From: an uncultured Clostridia bacterium
Lineage (GTDB): Bacteria > Bacillota > Clostridia > Oscillospirales > Feifaniaceae
Reading direction: 5' to 3'
Length of the DNA: 49,997 bases
NCBI GenBank assembly: GCA_944376235.1
Contig: CALWCA010000014.1
Coordinates: 1-49,997, forward strand
How positions within the stretch are numbered: position 1 is the stretch's first letter; each line of letters opens with the position of its first letter. Position numbers and translations under genes: made by a program. This document shows positions 9,932 through 19,210 of the stretch, piece by piece. A model generated the notes under the pieces. It was not told where the DNA came from. It saw only the letters and a program-made list of their open reading frames with translations, and made no database searches.

Positions 9932-10102
9932 TTACTCCTTAACGGGAGCGCCCATGGGACAGACGCCGGCGCATGCACCGCACTCGATGCACAGATCGGG
10001 GTTGATAACGTACTTGTCTCCGCCGTTGGAAATCGCGCCGACGGGGCACTCGCCCTCACAGGCGCCGCAAGCGATGCAGTCGCTGCTGATCACATATGCC
10101 AT
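9932..10102 (-). CDS. 2[4Fe-4S] ferredoxin, 56 residues
   Basis: A small clostridial-type electron carrier with two classical CxxCxxCxxxCP clusters, CIACGACEGECP and CIECGACAGVCP. MAYVISSDC is the standard ferredoxin beginning. ATG at 10102 has AAGGAGG eight bases upstream. It is a single-gene unit with its own promoter (10155-10183) and a downstream hairpin. It would serve pyruvate:ferredoxin oxidoreductase, hydrogenase or similar low-potential reactions in the cytoplasm. Confidence 0.96.
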   Translation of the reverse strand: MAYVISSDCIACGACEGECPVGAISNGGDKYVINPDLCIECGACAGVCPMGAPVKE

Positions 10103-10154
10103 GAAAAGCACCTCCTTGAAAAGTTTGCCGCCAAAAGGCCGGCCGGCTAGTTTC

Positions 10155-10183
10155 ATTGTAATCGCTGAGCGCCCAAAAATCAA
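10155..10183 (-). promoter_or_regulatory. Sigma-A-type promoter for the ferredoxin gene
   Basis: Minus strand: -35 TTGATT (10178-10183), 17-bp spacer, -10 TACAAT (10155-10160), about 50 bp before the ferredoxin start. Confidence 0.7.
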
Positions 10184-10370
10184 GAGAAAAAGCATGAAGG
10201 CACGGGGAAATTTGGGGCAGGGTGCAAAAGCGCCGCTTTCGGGGAAAGCAGCCGAAAGACGGGGGCCTTCTGACAAAGCCCCTGCCCGGGGATTTCGCTC
10301 CCCGCCGAAAGCGAAAGGGCTCGGGGGGTTATTTTGATAGGTTTTCCTAAAAGGATAGGCTGGGAAAAAC

Positions 10371-10408
10371 AAGGGGCAAAGAAGCGGCATGCCGCTCCTT
10401 TGCCCCTT
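10371..10408 (-). terminator. Intrinsic terminator after the S41 peptidase gene
   Basis: A 38-nt near-perfect inverted repeat (19-base arms, one mismatch), followed on the minus strand by GTTTTTC. It is placed correctly to end the leftward S41 peptidase transcript. The rest of the 10103-10536 gap holds the ferredoxin promoter and GC-rich sequence in which I see no gene. Confidence 0.75.
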
Positions 10409-10536
10409 GCAGAAGGCGGCCGGGCCATGCCCTCTGCAAAGCACAGCCGCCCGATAAGACCTGGAACCGGGTGCAGCGCAAAGCGCCTCACAGTGTCTGG
10501 AAAGCATGCCGCAGCGCCCGGGGGAAGGCCCTTTTG

Positions 10537-11997
10537 TCAGGGCGCCGTGATGAGCTCAACCGCCTTGTCAAGCTGGTCGTCATGCACATAGCGCACGTTT
10601 TTGACGGCGTTGACCAAATCGGTGATGGACTGGAAGGTCAAAAGGTCGAGCTCGCCCGTCTGCTCCAGCCCCATGTTTTTCTGGTAGATGGCAAGCGCCT
10701 GCGCGGTGTCCTGGTCGAAGACGCTGTCTGCCTCGCGCATCACGCCCAGCAGAACCAGACGCTGCTCCAGCGCCTCAACCACTTCGTTGTCGGCCCCGAA
10801 CACGGCCTGCTGATAGTTGGCGTGTGAGAAGACGACAAAGTCGGGCAGCTCGCGGGGCACCTCGGTGTTGTCCACCTCGTAGTCGGGCGTGACGCCCACC
10901 CCGTTGTATTTAACCCCCTTGGGCGACGTGACCTGAATGGCCGTGATGATGGCCTCGCTGCCGTCTTCCAGCTCGAAATACTGCTGGCCGATGGCCTTGC
11001 CGTAGGTCTTCTTGCCCACCAGCTCGGCGATGCCGTACTCCTGCAGGGCAATGGCAAAGAGCTCGGCCGCCGAGGCGGTGGTCTCGTCGATCAGGATGAC
11101 CATGCGCTCGGTTTCAATGCCCCGCCCGGTGGTGACAAACTCCTGCGTCTGGCTCTCATCGCGCGGGACGACGGTGGTGATGAGGTGCCCCTCGCCCGGG
11201 ATCAGGTAGTTGATGAGGTCGAGCACGATGTTGAGGTCGCCGCCCGGGTTGTTGCGGATGTCAAAGAGGATGCGGTCGATCCCGTTATTTTGCAGATCCT
11301 TGATAAACTGCACGAATTCAACGTAGGTCAGCATGCCCAAAAAGTCGTTGATGCGGCAGTAGGCGTAGGTCTCCCCGCTCTGCTCGTCGGTGATAAATTC
11401 GTAGCTGACGGTGACGGTGGTGAGTTCCTCGCGCACCATGGTGAAGGAGAGCATCTCACCCGTGGAGGCGCGGTACATGCTGTAGGTCACGTTGGTGCCT
11501 ACGTCGCCCCGGCCAAGCTCCACGGCGGCCTCAGGCGTCAGATTGAGCACGCTCACCCCGTCAATGGCGGTGATCTGGTCGCCAATCTGGATGCCGGCCG
11601 TCTCGGCGGCGCCGCCGGGGTTGAGCTCCACCACGAGGATGCGCCCGTCGTCCTGCGGCTGCACCGTCATGCCTACGCCGCCATACTGCTTGGCGGTCTG
11701 CTCGGCCTGCACGGTCTCGGGCGGGGAATAGCGGCTGTAGGGGTCGCCGCTCTTCATGAGGGCGTCCATGACCTGCCCGAAAAGCTCGGGGTCGTTTTCC
11801 AGCAGGGTTTTGAGGGTGTCGAGCAAAATGGCTTCTTCGTCCTTTTCCACGTAGAAGTATTCCTTATAAAGCTCGTAGACCTCTTCAAACTTGGAGTAGT
11901 CGCGCACCTCGTCTGCAAGCGCGGGCAGCGTGGCGCTGCCAAACAGCAGGCACAGGCAAAGCAGGCCCGACAGCAGCTTCAAAACAGTGTGTTTCAT
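10537..11997 (-). CDS. Secreted S41 (carboxyl-terminal processing) peptidase with PDZ and peptidoglycan-binding domains
   Basis: A 486-residue exported protease. I chose the ATG at 11997 (MKHTVLKLLSGLLCLCLLFG) because it opens a signal peptide ending near PALADE and follows AAGGAG; a longer frame lacks both. A PDZ domain (about residues 95-175) contains GGVGMTV. The S41 core follows, with catalytic Ser in ETTASAAELF (about 309) and Lys in GKKTYGKAIG (about 332). A C-terminal PG_binding_1-type repeat (about 410-460) contains FDQDTAQALAIYQKNMGL. This matches CtpA/CtpB-type proteases acting outside the membrane. It lies 143 bp after argS in the same direction, with a GC-rich hairpin near 12096-12113 between them. 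Confidence 0.93.
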   Translation of the reverse strand: MKHTVLKLLSGLLCLCLLFGSATLPALADEVRDYSKFEEVYELYKEYFYVEKDEEAILLDTLKTLLENDPELFGQVMDALMKSGDPYSRYSPPETVQAEQTAKQYGGVGMTVQPQDDGRILVVELNPGGAAETAGIQIGDQITAIDGVSVLNLTPEAAVELGRGDVGTNVTYSMYRASTGEMLSFTMVREELTTVTVSYEFITDEQSGETYAYCRINDFLGMLTYVEFVQFIKDLQNNGIDRILFDIRNNPGGDLNIVLDLINYLIPGEGHLITTVVPRDESQTQEFVTTGRGIETERMVILIDETTASAAELFAIALQEYGIAELVGKKTYGKAIGQQYFELEDGSEAIITAIQVTSPKGVKYNGVGVTPDYEVDNTEVPRELPDFVVFSHANYQQAVFGADNEVVEALEQRLVLLGVMREADSVFDQDTAQALAIYQKNMGLEQTGELDLLTFQSITDLVNAVKNVRYVHDDQLDKAVELITAP

Positions 11998-12140
11998 GAT
12001 GTCTCCTTTTCTTTTTGGGGGAAAACAAGGGGTGAAAAGGGCCCGCACACCCCGAAAAAAGGGGGACAGGGGCCTTTTTCCTCAAAAGGGGAGAGGCCGG
12101 CGCCCGCGCCGGCTCCTGCCCAAAGAGCGCCGCCAGACGC

Positions 12141-13832
12141 TCACATTCTCTCGGGGCACGACACCTTGAGGATGCCCAGCACATTGCGGATGACCTGCCC
12201 CGTCAGGCTGCACAGCGCCAAACGGGCCTGCATAAGCGGCTCCTCTTCGCCGCGCACGCGGCAGGCGTTGTAAAATTTGTGGAAGCTGGTGGCGGCCTCG
12301 GTGACGTATTTGGTCATGCGCGAGGGGTCGAGGTCGCGCGCCGCCAGGATGATTTGGTTTGGCAGCGCCGCCAGATGGCGGATGAGCTCCTTTTCCTCGT
12401 CGGTCGAGAGCAGCGAGAAGTCGATGTCGCAGGCGGGCTTCGGGGTGACGCCCTCGGCCGCCAGGTTCTTGAGGATGGAGCAGATGCGCGCATGGGCATA
12501 CTGGACGTAGTAGACCGGGTTGTCGCTGTCCTGGCGGACGGCAAGGTCGAGGTCAAACTCCATCTGGGTGTCGCTTTGGCGCGAACAGAAGAAAAAGCGT
12601 GCGGCGTCCACCGAAATCTCGTCGAGCAGGTCGGAGAGCGCAATGGCCTTGCCCGTGCGCTTGCTCATGCGCACCACCTCGCCGCCCTGCATGAGGCGCA
12701 CGAGCTGCATGAGCACAAAGCGCAGCCGCGAGGGGTCGAGCCCCAGCGCCCGCATGGCCGAGGCAAAGCGCACGGCGTGGCCGTGGTGGTCGGCGCCCCA
12801 GACGTCGATGACCTCGTCAAAGCCACGGGCGAGGAATTTGTTGCGGTGGTAGGCGATGTCGCCCATGTAGTAGGTGTAAAAGCCGTTGGCGCGGCGAAGC
12901 ACGTCGTCCTTTTCCACGCCGAACTTGGTGGCGGCAAACCACAGCGCCCCATCCTTTTCGTAAAGCGCGCCGTTTTTCTCCATGAGCGCCAGCGCCTCGT
13001 TTACATCGTCCGGGTAAAGGGAGGATTCGCGGAACCACACGTCGTAGACAATGCGGTAGCGCTTGAGGTCCTCCTCCATTTTTTTGACATTTCGGGCCAG
13101 CGCAAAGTCGACAAGCTCCGAGCGGCGCTGTGCCTCGTCCTCGTGCAGCAGCCTGTCCCCGTGCAGCGCGGCAAAATCCTTGGCGTGCTGCATCACGTCG
13201 TCCCCGTGGTAGCCGTCCTCGGGGAAGGGATAGGTCGTGGTGTCGCCAAAGAGCTCAAAATAGCGGCTCTCGAGCGAGCGGCCCAGCAAATCGACCTGGT
13301 TGCCGGTGTCGTTTAAGTAAAATTCACGCTCCACGTCGGCGCCTGTCCAAGACAGGATGGAGGCCAGCGTGTCCCCCAGCACGCCGCCGCGCGCATTGCC
13401 CAGGTGCATGGGGCCCGTGGGGTTGGCCGAGACAAATTCCACCTGGATTTTTTTGCCGGAATTGCCCTCGGTCTTGCCGTAGTCATCGCCGGCCTCGTCG
13501 ATGGCGCGCAGCGTTTGGGCATACCAGGCCGGCGAAAGCGTCACGTTGACAAAACCGGGGCCTGCAATGTCCAGCGCCTCGATGTCGCCCCCTTTGTCGG
13601 CAAGGGAGACCACCGCCTCGGCGATCTTGCGCGGGGGCATGCCCAGGGGCTTGGCCCACATCATCGCAAAATTTGCCGCAAGGTCCCCGTGGTTTTTTTC
13701 GCGCGGCTCGCTGACGTCAAAGCTCTCGGGCGCGCCGGCCGGCAGAGTCCCGGCCTGCACGGCCTTGTGGTAGGCGTCCAAAATGGTCTTGCGGACGGCG
13801 TCGGCAGCCGTCTGGGCGGGATTGTTAGGCAT
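12141..13832 (-). CDS. argS: Arginyl-tRNA synthetase
   Basis: A 563-residue class I aminoacyl-tRNA synthetase that charges tRNA-Arg. The HIGH-type motif is PMHLGNARGG (about residue 144) and the KMSKS-type motif is RMSKRTGKA (about 390). An N-terminal Add1 domain and a C-terminal DALR anticodon-binding domain are present. I chose ATG at 13832 (MPNNPAQ) because GGAGG lies eight bases upstream; an in-frame ATG at 13847 overlaps that ribosome site. The first 8 bases overlap the end of the DUF1934 gene, so translation is probably coupled. Confidence 0.96.
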   Translation of the reverse strand: MPNNPAQTAADAVRKTILDAYHKAVQAGTLPAGAPESFDVSEPREKNHGDLAANFAMMWAKPLGMPPRKIAEAVVSLADKGGDIEALDIAGPGFVNVTLSPAWYAQTLRAIDEAGDDYGKTEGNSGKKIQVEFVSANPTGPMHLGNARGGVLGDTLASILSWTGADVEREFYLNDTGNQVDLLGRSLESRYFELFGDTTTYPFPEDGYHGDDVMQHAKDFAALHGDRLLHEDEAQRRSELVDFALARNVKKMEEDLKRYRIVYDVWFRESSLYPDDVNEALALMEKNGALYEKDGALWFAATKFGVEKDDVLRRANGFYTYYMGDIAYHRNKFLARGFDEVIDVWGADHHGHAVRFASAMRALGLDPSRLRFVLMQLVRLMQGGEVVRMSKRTGKAIALSDLLDEISVDAARFFFCSRQSDTQMEFDLDLAVRQDSDNPVYYVQYAHARICSILKNLAAEGVTPKPACDIDFSLLSTDEEKELIRHLAALPNQIILAARDLDPSRMTKYVTEAATSFHKFYNACRVRGEEEPLMQARLALCSLTGQVIRNVLGILKVSCPERM

Positions 13833-14349
13833 GTTCTCGTCCTCCATTGCAGCCGGATTCGGATTGCCGGCCCTCGGACCGGGTGCGGCAAAGGGGCGTT
13901 CCGGCTTCCCTTATTTTAATTAAGAAGTTGTTTTTGCTCATGAGCTGGCTGTTGATTTCAAGCTGATAGTCGACAAACAGCGAGCCGCCCTTGTCGTTAA
14001 GGCGGTTGATGACGCGCCCCGCGTCGATGGTCAGGGTCATGTCGTTGTCCTCGATGGTGTAGTGGCCGTTGCTGCGGGTGCCGGGCTCGAAGATGAGCGA
14101 CTGGCTGACGTCGCCAATGCGGGTGAGCGTGATGCGGTTGCAGGGCTCCACCAGAATGGTGGTGCGCGTTCCGTCAAGCCCCGTGACGGCGGTCTCGTCA
14201 TAGGAGATGAGATAGGCGTCTCCCTGTTTTTCAAAGCTGCCGTCAGTGGTGAGCTCGATGCTGTCGGAGGTGTCCTCATCGTAGTACTGCCGGCCCCGGA
14301 TGGAGATCACGGCATTGTTTTCTCGTCGCTTCACGGTGATGGGCTTCAT
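13825..14349 (-). CDS. DUF1934 (YwiB-like) beta-barrel protein
   Basis: A 174-residue cytoplasmic protein starting MKPITVKRRENNAVISIRGR at an ATG preceded by AAAGGAGG. DUF1934 is a small lipocalin-like beta-barrel of unknown function that in Firmicutes regularly precedes argS, as here. Recognisable parts are QYYDEDTSDSIELTTDGSF and the closing YQLEINSQLMSKNNFLIKI. The last ~27 residues look like a non-conserved extension reading through into the argS start. It overlaps argS by 8 bp and follows murI by 71 bp in one operon. Confidence 0.88.
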   Translation of the reverse strand: MKPITVKRRENNAVISIRGRQYYDEDTSDSIELTTDGSFEKQGDAYLISYDETAVTGLDGTRTTILVEPCNRITLTRIGDVSQSLIFEPGTRSNGHYTIEDNDMTLTIDAGRVINRLNDKGGSLFVDYQLEINSQLMSKNNFLIKIREAGTPLCRTRSEGRQSESGCNGGREHA

Positions 14350-14420
14350 AAAAAAACGGCCTCCTTTCCCAAAAACCGGCGTCCTCGCGCCGGGAAAAAA
14401 TATTTCAAAAGTTTTTAACC

Positions 14421-15236
14421 TCAATAATTTTCAATGTCGATGCGCTGCACTTGCCCGTGGACGGGGCCGCGCAGAAACATCTCGGCATACTGTAAAAACT
14501 GCTGCTCCGAATCGCTGACGTAGTAGTGCTCGCCGCAGGCGGGACCGCCGCCGCGCAGGGCGTCGTTTTCCGAGAGCAGCTCCCGCAGCGAAACCACGGC
14601 CTCGTAGCCGGGGTTGATGAGCGCAACGTCGGGGCCGCACAGCTTGGAGAAGATGCCGGTCAAAAGAGGATAGTGCGTGCAGCCCAGGATGAGGGTGTCG
14701 ATGTTTTGCTTGAGCAGGGGGGAGACGTATTCCTCCACCAGCAGCTCTGTGACGGTGCAGCCCTCCGAAAAGCGCCCGTCCTCCACCAGGGGGACAAGCA
14801 GGGGGCAGGGCTTTGAAATAATCTCAAGGCCCGGATTTGCGGCCAAAAGCCCCTCGCGGTAGGTCCCGCTTCGGATGGTGGCGCTGGTGCCAACCACCCC
14901 GATGCGGCCGTTTTTGGTGGCTCGCACCGCCGCGCGCACCGCCGGCTCAATCACCCCCAAAATGGGGATGTCGGTCATCTCCAGCAGCCGGGGCAGCGCC
15001 ACCGAGCTGACGGTGCCGCAGGCCACCACGATGCACTTGAGCTCGTGGCTCAGCAGAAAGCGCACGTCCTGGGAGGCATAGCGAAAGATGGTTTCGGCGC
15101 TGCGCGTGCCGTAGGGCACGCGGCCGGTGTCCCCGAAATAGACGACGTCTTCCCCCGGCAGAAGTTCCCGCAGGGCGGAGACGGCCGTCAGCCCGCCCAG
15201 CCCCGAATCAAAAACGCCAATGGCGCGACTGTCCAT
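14421..15236 (-). CDS. murI: Glutamate racemase
   Basis: A 271-residue cofactor-independent racemase that makes D-glutamate for peptidoglycan. MDSRAIGVFDSGLGGLTAV is the family N-terminus. The catalytic cysteines sit in VVACGTVSS (about residue 70) and LGCTHYPLL (about 184), and the fold context FGDTGRVPYGTRS is present. The first motif has Gly where many homologues have Asn (CNT), a variation I believe occurs in other clostridial enzymes. ATG at 15236 has AAGGAG upstream. It heads an operon murI-DUF1934-argS driven by the promoter at 15286-15314. Confidence 0.95.
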   Translation of the reverse strand: MDSRAIGVFDSGLGGLTAVSALRELLPGEDVVYFGDTGRVPYGTRSAETIFRYASQDVRFLLSHELKCIVVACGTVSSVALPRLLEMTDIPILGVIEPAVRAAVRATKNGRIGVVGTSATIRSGTYREGLLAANPGLEIISKPCPLLVPLVEDGRFSEGCTVTELLVEEYVSPLLKQNIDTLILGCTHYPLLTGIFSKLCGPDVALINPGYEAVVSLRELLSENDALRGGGPACGEHYYVSDSEQQFLQYAEMFLRGPVHGQVQRIDIENY

Positions 15237-15285
15237 AGCAGCTCCTTTCGCGGGAACGGCTCCCGCGGTGTTTGATGGAAAAATC

Positions 15286-15314
15286 ATTATATCATAGGTA
15301 TGCCGAAAGCACAA
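15286..15314 (-). promoter_or_regulatory. Promoter of the murI-DUF1934-argS operon
   Basis: Minus strand: -35 TTGTGC (15309-15314), 17-bp spacer, -10 TATAAT (15286-15291), about 50 bp before the murI start and just after the stop-side neighbour gene. Confidence 0.8.
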
Positions 15315-15342
15315 GAAAGCTGCACAGGGCAACGGGGATTTT

Positions 15343-16374
15343 TTATGAGACCTGGAAGGGGCGCAGCGTCTCGGAGGCCACCCGCAGACGCAGCTGCGAA
15401 ATGGAGGAAAAAATTTTTTCAAGCGACTGCGCCGACGCGGAAGAGCCGTCAAACCACACCGAGGTGGGCCATCCGACCGTGGACAGCACGGGCGAGAGCG
15501 ACAGCGTTTCGGTCTCCGAGGCGGTCGAAAAGCTGGCGTTCCACACCAGGTAGCCCGCCCGCTCGAGCGCGGCGGTGGAGATGGCGGGGGCCATCACCAG
15601 ATTGGTGCGCAGCTTGAGTACCTTTTGCAGCAAATCGTTGGCGCGCACCACCTCGGCGGCCGTGCCGCCCGGCGCCCAGATGCCGATGCGGTGCCCCGCG
15701 ATATAAATGCGGCGCACCGTCGCCGGGCTGTTTGCAATGTCGGAGGCCGAAAAGAAGAAGGTCGCCCGCATGTCGTGCTGCGAAAGCTGGGTCAGGATGC
15801 TCGAGATGCCGCCGCCCGTGCCGTGAAAAAGCAGGTAGACGGTCGGCTGGTTGACGACCTCGGGCCGAAAGGAGGGCATGCTGTCCATGAGGGCGACCAC
15901 CTCGTCGTCGGTCAGGGCCTGGCTGCCGGTGGTCAGACGGTAGACATCGTTGGACAGCAGCGTCAGCTTTCCGCCAAACTCATCAAGCGCCAGCGACGCC
16001 AAAATGTAATACGTCCCGTTGAGGTAAAAGGCCTGTGTAAACAAAAAGCGACCGTCCGAAGTGATGGCCTGCCCCGTCAGCAGGTTGATGGCAACAATCT
16101 GCTCGCCCCGGTAAAGGCTCAGCGTGCGGGTGGCCTCGTCGATCTGCCAGTCGGCGCCAAGCGGCGGCAAAATCAAGTCCACCGGGAGAAAAAGGCGGTC
16201 TTCCCGCACATAGGGCAGGGAATTTTCGTCTGGATAGGTGACGGCGTCGTCCACCACAAAACGCCACAGGCCATCCACCACCGGCTGTTCGGGATAAACC
16301 TGTCCGCTTGCGGACAGCAGCAAAAGCTGCACGGCAAACAGAACCGTTATCGTAAGCAAAAAGACACGGCGCAT
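15343..16374 (-). CDS. Secreted polysaccharide-deacetylase-like protein with degenerate NodB active site
   Basis: A 343-residue exported protein starting MRRVFLLTITVLFAVQLLLL, a signal peptide preceded by AAAGGAGG. The first half resembles the copper-amine-oxidase-type wall or stalk domain (VREDRLFLPVDLILPPLGADW). The second half has the NodB-like barrel order: VYLLFHGTGGG, then MRATFFFSASDIANS, then AGHRIGIWAPGG. In active NodB enzymes the first motif is TFDDG and the second is HxxxH. Here the Asp pair is replaced by His-Gly and only the first His of the second motif remains, so catalysis is unlikely. It may bind glycan or serve a structural role. Monocistronic, with its own promoter. Confidence 0.8.
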   Translation of the reverse strand: MRRVFLLTITVLFAVQLLLLSASGQVYPEQPVVDGLWRFVVDDAVTYPDENSLPYVREDRLFLPVDLILPPLGADWQIDEATRTLSLYRGEQIVAINLLTGQAITSDGRFLFTQAFYLNGTYYILASLALDEFGGKLTLLSNDVYRLTTGSQALTDDEVVALMDSMPSFRPEVVNQPTVYLLFHGTGGGISSILTQLSQHDMRATFFFSASDIANSPATVRRIYIAGHRIGIWAPGGTAAEVVRANDLLQKVLKLRTNLVMAPAISTAALERAGYLVWNASFSTASETETLSLSPVLSTVGWPTSVWFDGSSASAQSLEKIFSSISQLRLRVASETLRPFQVS

Positions 16375-16498
16375 GCGGGCACCTCCTTTGTTTTGAAAGA
16401 TTTTGCAGGGCAACGGGGGCTGCCATCCTCCGTGCGGACAATGCCGCCGCGCAAAAAGAAAAAGTCAGGAGGGCAGATGCCTTGCCGGTTCATAATTG

Positions 16499-16527
16499 AT
16501 TATGGCATATCGCAGCTTTTTTTGCAA
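16499..16527 (-). promoter_or_regulatory. Promoter of the deacetylase-like gene
   Basis: Minus strand: -35 TTGCAA (16522-16527), 17-bp spacer, -10 CATAAT (16499-16504) with an upstream TGC (extended -10). The -10 sits in a perfect palindrome CATAATTGATTATG (16491-16504), a possible operator. The rest of the 16375-16892 gap contains only GC-rich hairpins (for example 16690-16713) and the rnhA promoter. Confidence 0.7.
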
Positions 16528-16820
16528 TGTCTGACGCACAATCCGCCCGCTTTAGAACCCTGCGCGCCGCCGCCCGCAAAGCCGGAGGCTTTGCCTGGCG
16601 CCCGCAGCGCCGGAGCGCAGCAGAAAGGAAACGTTTTTGGCAGCGCTTTTTCAGCCGGCGGCTTTTGGGGAAAATGAGCTTTGCGGGCGCCGGCCTGTCG
16701 GCAGACAGGCCGGGCGGCGGCGCTGGTGCAGTATGTGCGGATGGGAAGGCACGCCAAAGGGAAGGCCGTGCCGCCAAAGTCAGGCGGCAGGGGTTCTTTA
16801 AAATTTCCCTCAAAACGGGG

Positions 16821-16849
16821 TTGAAAAAAGTCTACTTATGTGGTATGCT
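16821..16849 (+). promoter_or_regulatory. Promoter of rnhA
   Basis: -35 TTGAAA (16821-16826), 17-bp spacer, -10 TATGCT (16844-16849), 43 bp before the rnhA start. Confidence 0.75.
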
Positions 16850-16892
16850 TTATATGAATTCACACAAAAACAGTAGAGTTTGAGGTTTTCGG

Positions 16893-17366
16893 ATGAAGCA
16901 GGTGGAGCTCTATACCGACGGTGCATGCAGTGGCAACCCCGGCAGGGGAGGATACGGAGTAGTGTTGTGCTATGGGCCACACCGGCTGGAGCTGTCGGGG
17001 GGATACCGGCTGACCACCAACAACCGCATGGAGCTGATGGCTGCCGTGGAGGGGCTGCGGGCCCTGAAGGAGCCCTGCGAGGTCACGCTTTACAGCGACA
17101 GCAAGTATCTGGTCGACGCGCTTTGTCTGGGATGGCTGGAAAACTGGAAGCGGCGCGGATTCCGCAAGGCCGACGGGAAACCGGTGCTCAACCCCGACCT
17201 TTGGAAGGCGCTGCTCGAGCAGCTGGCCCGCCACCGCGTGACGCCGGTCTGGGTAAAAGGACATGCCGACAACGCGCTCAACAACCGGTGCGACGAGCTG
17301 GCGGTTGCAGCGGCTGCGTCGGCGCAGCAGCCGGACGAGGGATATGACGGACGGCAGGAGACGTAA
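16893..17366 (+). CDS. rnhA: Ribonuclease HI
   Basis: A 157-residue enzyme that cleaves the RNA strand of RNA-DNA hybrids in the cytoplasm. The metal-binding carboxylates are all visible: Asp in [12 protein letters not shown], Glu in [13 protein letters not shown], Asp in [12 protein letters not shown] and Asp in [17 protein letters not shown], which also has the conserved His. Length is normal, with a short acidic tail. The gene is alone in its transcription unit and precedes the sulfur operon. Confidence 0.96.
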   Translation: MKQVELYTDGACSGNPGRGGYGVVLCYGPHRLELSGGYRLTTNNRMELMAAVEGLRALKEPCEVTLYSDSKYLVDALCLGWLENWKRRGFRKADGKPVLNPDLWKALLEQLARHRVTPVWVKGHADNALNNRCDELAVAAAASAQQPDEGYDGRQET

Positions 17367-17480
17367 AAAACGCGTCAGGAATCAAAAAAGCGGCGTTGCC
17401 GCTATAATGGTAAAAAGCCCCTTTATGATATTTTAAAAGTTGTTTTTTTCCACACACCATTTTGTAAGGAGAGATTGTCC

Positions 17481-18644
17481 ATGGAAAAGCGCTTTGTATA
17501 TGCCGACAATGCGGCGACGACGCGTGTGTCTGACGAAGTGGTCGCGGCCATGCTGCCCTACTTCACCGAATACTACGGAAACCCCTCGGCGGTTTACGGA
17601 TTTGCCGGCAAGGCAAAGACCGCCATTGAAAATGCCCGTGCGCAGGTGGCCACGGCGCTGGGCGCCACGCCCGGCGAGATTTACTTTGTGTCCTGCGGCA
17701 CCGAGGCCGACAACTGGGCCCTCAAGGGGACGGCGCGCATGCTGGCCGAAAAGGGCCGCCACATCATCTCCACACCCTTTGAGCACCATGCGATTTTGCA
17801 CTCGCTCAACACGCTGGAAAAAGAGGGCTTTGAAGTGACCTATCTGCCGGTGTACGATAACGGCCGCGTGAGGGTGGAAGACCTTAAGGCCGCCATTCGT
17901 CCCGACACCATTTTGGTTTCGGTCATGTTTGCCAACAACGAGATCGGCACCATCCAGCCCATTGCCGAGATCGGCGCCGTCTGCCGTGAGCGCGGCATTC
18001 TCTTCCACACCGACGCGGTGCAGGCCATCGGCCATGTCCCGGTCGACGTGCAGGCCATGAACATCGACATGCTCTCGCTCTCGGGGCACAAGTTCCATGC
18101 GCCCAAGGGCATCGGCGCCATGTATCTGAGAAAGGGCGTCGGCATCCCCAACTTCATGGATGGCGGCGGGCAGGAGAAAAAGCGCCGCGCCGGCACCGAG
18201 AATGTCCCCTATATTGTGGGCCTGGGCAAGGCCATTGAGATTGCCACGCAAAAGCTGCCCGAGGAGTCAAAGCGCGTGGCGGCGCTGCGCGACCGCCTCA
18301 TGGACGGGCTGCTCGAGCGCATTCCCGACATTAAAATCAACGGCGACCGCGAGAACCGCCTGCCGGGCAACGTCAACGTCTCCATCAAGTATGTCGAGGG
18401 CGAGTCGCTGCTCATGATGCTCGACATGCAGGGCGTGTGCGCCGCGTCGGGCTCGGCCTGCACCTCTGGTTCGCTCGATCCCTCCCATGTGCTCATGGCC
18501 ATCGGCCTTGACCACGCCACAGCTCACGGTTCGCTGCGCTTTAGCTTTGCAGACTACTCCACCCAGGAGGATATCGACTATATCCTTGAGGTGCTGCCCC
18601 CCATCGTGGAAAAGCTGCGGGCCATGTCGCCTTTGGCAAAATAA
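17481..18644 (+). CDS. Cysteine desulfurase NifS/IscS
   Basis: A 387-residue PLP enzyme that removes sulfur from cysteine as a protein-bound persulfide and passes it to the NifU-like scaffold and to MnmA, both encoded next. The N-terminus is [15 protein letters not shown]. The PLP Lys is in [11 protein letters not shown] (about residue 203) and the catalytic Cys in [14 protein letters not shown] (about 326). I preferred ATG at 17481 over an in-frame TTG six bases earlier because AAGGAG is best spaced to it. A TATAAT at 17403-17408 may be its -10, but the -35 is poor. Confidence 0.95.
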   Translation: MEKRFVYADNAATTRVSDEVVAAMLPYFTEYYGNPSAVYGFAGKAKTAIENARAQVATALGATPGEIYFVSCGTEADNWALKGTARMLAEKGRHIISTPFEHHAILHSLNTLEKEGFEVTYLPVYDNGRVRVEDLKAAIRPDTILVSVMFANNEIGTIQPIAEIGAVCRERGILFHTDAVQAIGHVPVDVQAMNIDMLSLSGHKFHAPKGIGAMYLRKGVGIPNFMDGGGQEKKRRAGTENVPYIVGLGKAIEIATQKLPEESKRVAALRDRLMDGLLERIPDIKINGDRENRLPGNVNVSIKYVEGESLLMMLDMQGVCAASGSACTSGSLDPSHVLMAIGLDHATAHGSLRFSFADYSTQEDIDYILEVLPPIVEKLRAMSPLAK

Positions 18645-18754
18645 GGAAAGTCGGGCAAGACGGCGCACTCCCTGCTGCGCCGGATGTAGAAAAGCCGCCT
18701 TGCAAGGCGATGTATGCGAGGGGCATCCCAGGATTTCTAAAAAGGAGAACGGAT

Positions 18755-19210
18755 ATGTACAGCGAAAAAGTCATGGATCATTTCACCAATCCGCGCAACG
18801 TGGGCGAGATTGCCGACGCCAATGCCGTGGGCGAGGTGGGCAATCCCACCTGCGGCGACATCATGCGTATTTATATGAAGATTGAAGACGGCGTCATCAC
18901 CGACGTCAAGTTCAAGACCTTTGGCTGCGGCGCGGCTGTGGCGACCAGCTCGATGGCCACCGAAATGGTGAAAGGCAAGACCATTGCCGAGGCGCTGGCC
19001 CTGACCAATAAGGCCGTGGCGGAGGCACTCGACGGGCTGCCCCCCATCAAGATGCACTGCTCCGTGCTGGCGGAAGACGCCATCAAGGCGGCGCTCATCG
19101 ACTACTACAAGAGGCAGGGCATCGACCCCAAGCCCATCGTCGGCTTTGACAGCGTTGCCGAAATGGAGTGCTGCCACGGCGATTTGCACGAGGGCTGCCA
19201 GCATGCCTGA
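18755..19210 (+). CDS. NifU/IscU-type Fe-S cluster scaffold
   Basis: A 151-residue scaffold on which Fe-S clusters are assembled using sulfur from the upstream desulfurase. It starts MYSEKVMDHFTNPRNVGEI, typical of clostridial NifU-like proteins. The three cluster cysteines are in NPTCGDIM (about residue 32), FGCGAAVATSSM (about 57) and MHCSVLAEDAIKAAL (about 100). A Cys/His-rich tail (ECCHGDLHEGCQHA) is present. AAAGGAG precedes ATG 18755. The 110-bp gap after nifS carries small GC hairpins but no T-run, so cotranscription is likely. Confidence 0.95.
   Translation: MYSEKVMDHFTNPRNVGEIADANAVGEVGNPTCGDIMRIYMKIEDGVITDVKFKTFGCGAAVATSSMATEMVKGKTIAEALALTNKAVAEALDGLPPIKMHCSVLAEDAIKAALIDYYKRQGIDPKPIVGFDSVAEMECCHGDLHEGCQHA

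Noticed and set aside
10371-10408. Cruciform or transposon terminal repeat
   Set aside because: No transposase or target duplication is nearby, and the GTTTTTC tail on the minus strand fits an intrinsic terminator.
17403-17408. TATAAT before the cysteine desulfurase as a full promoter
   Set aside because: No acceptable -35 lies 16-18 bp upstream and no TGn extension is present, so I mention it only as a possible -10.
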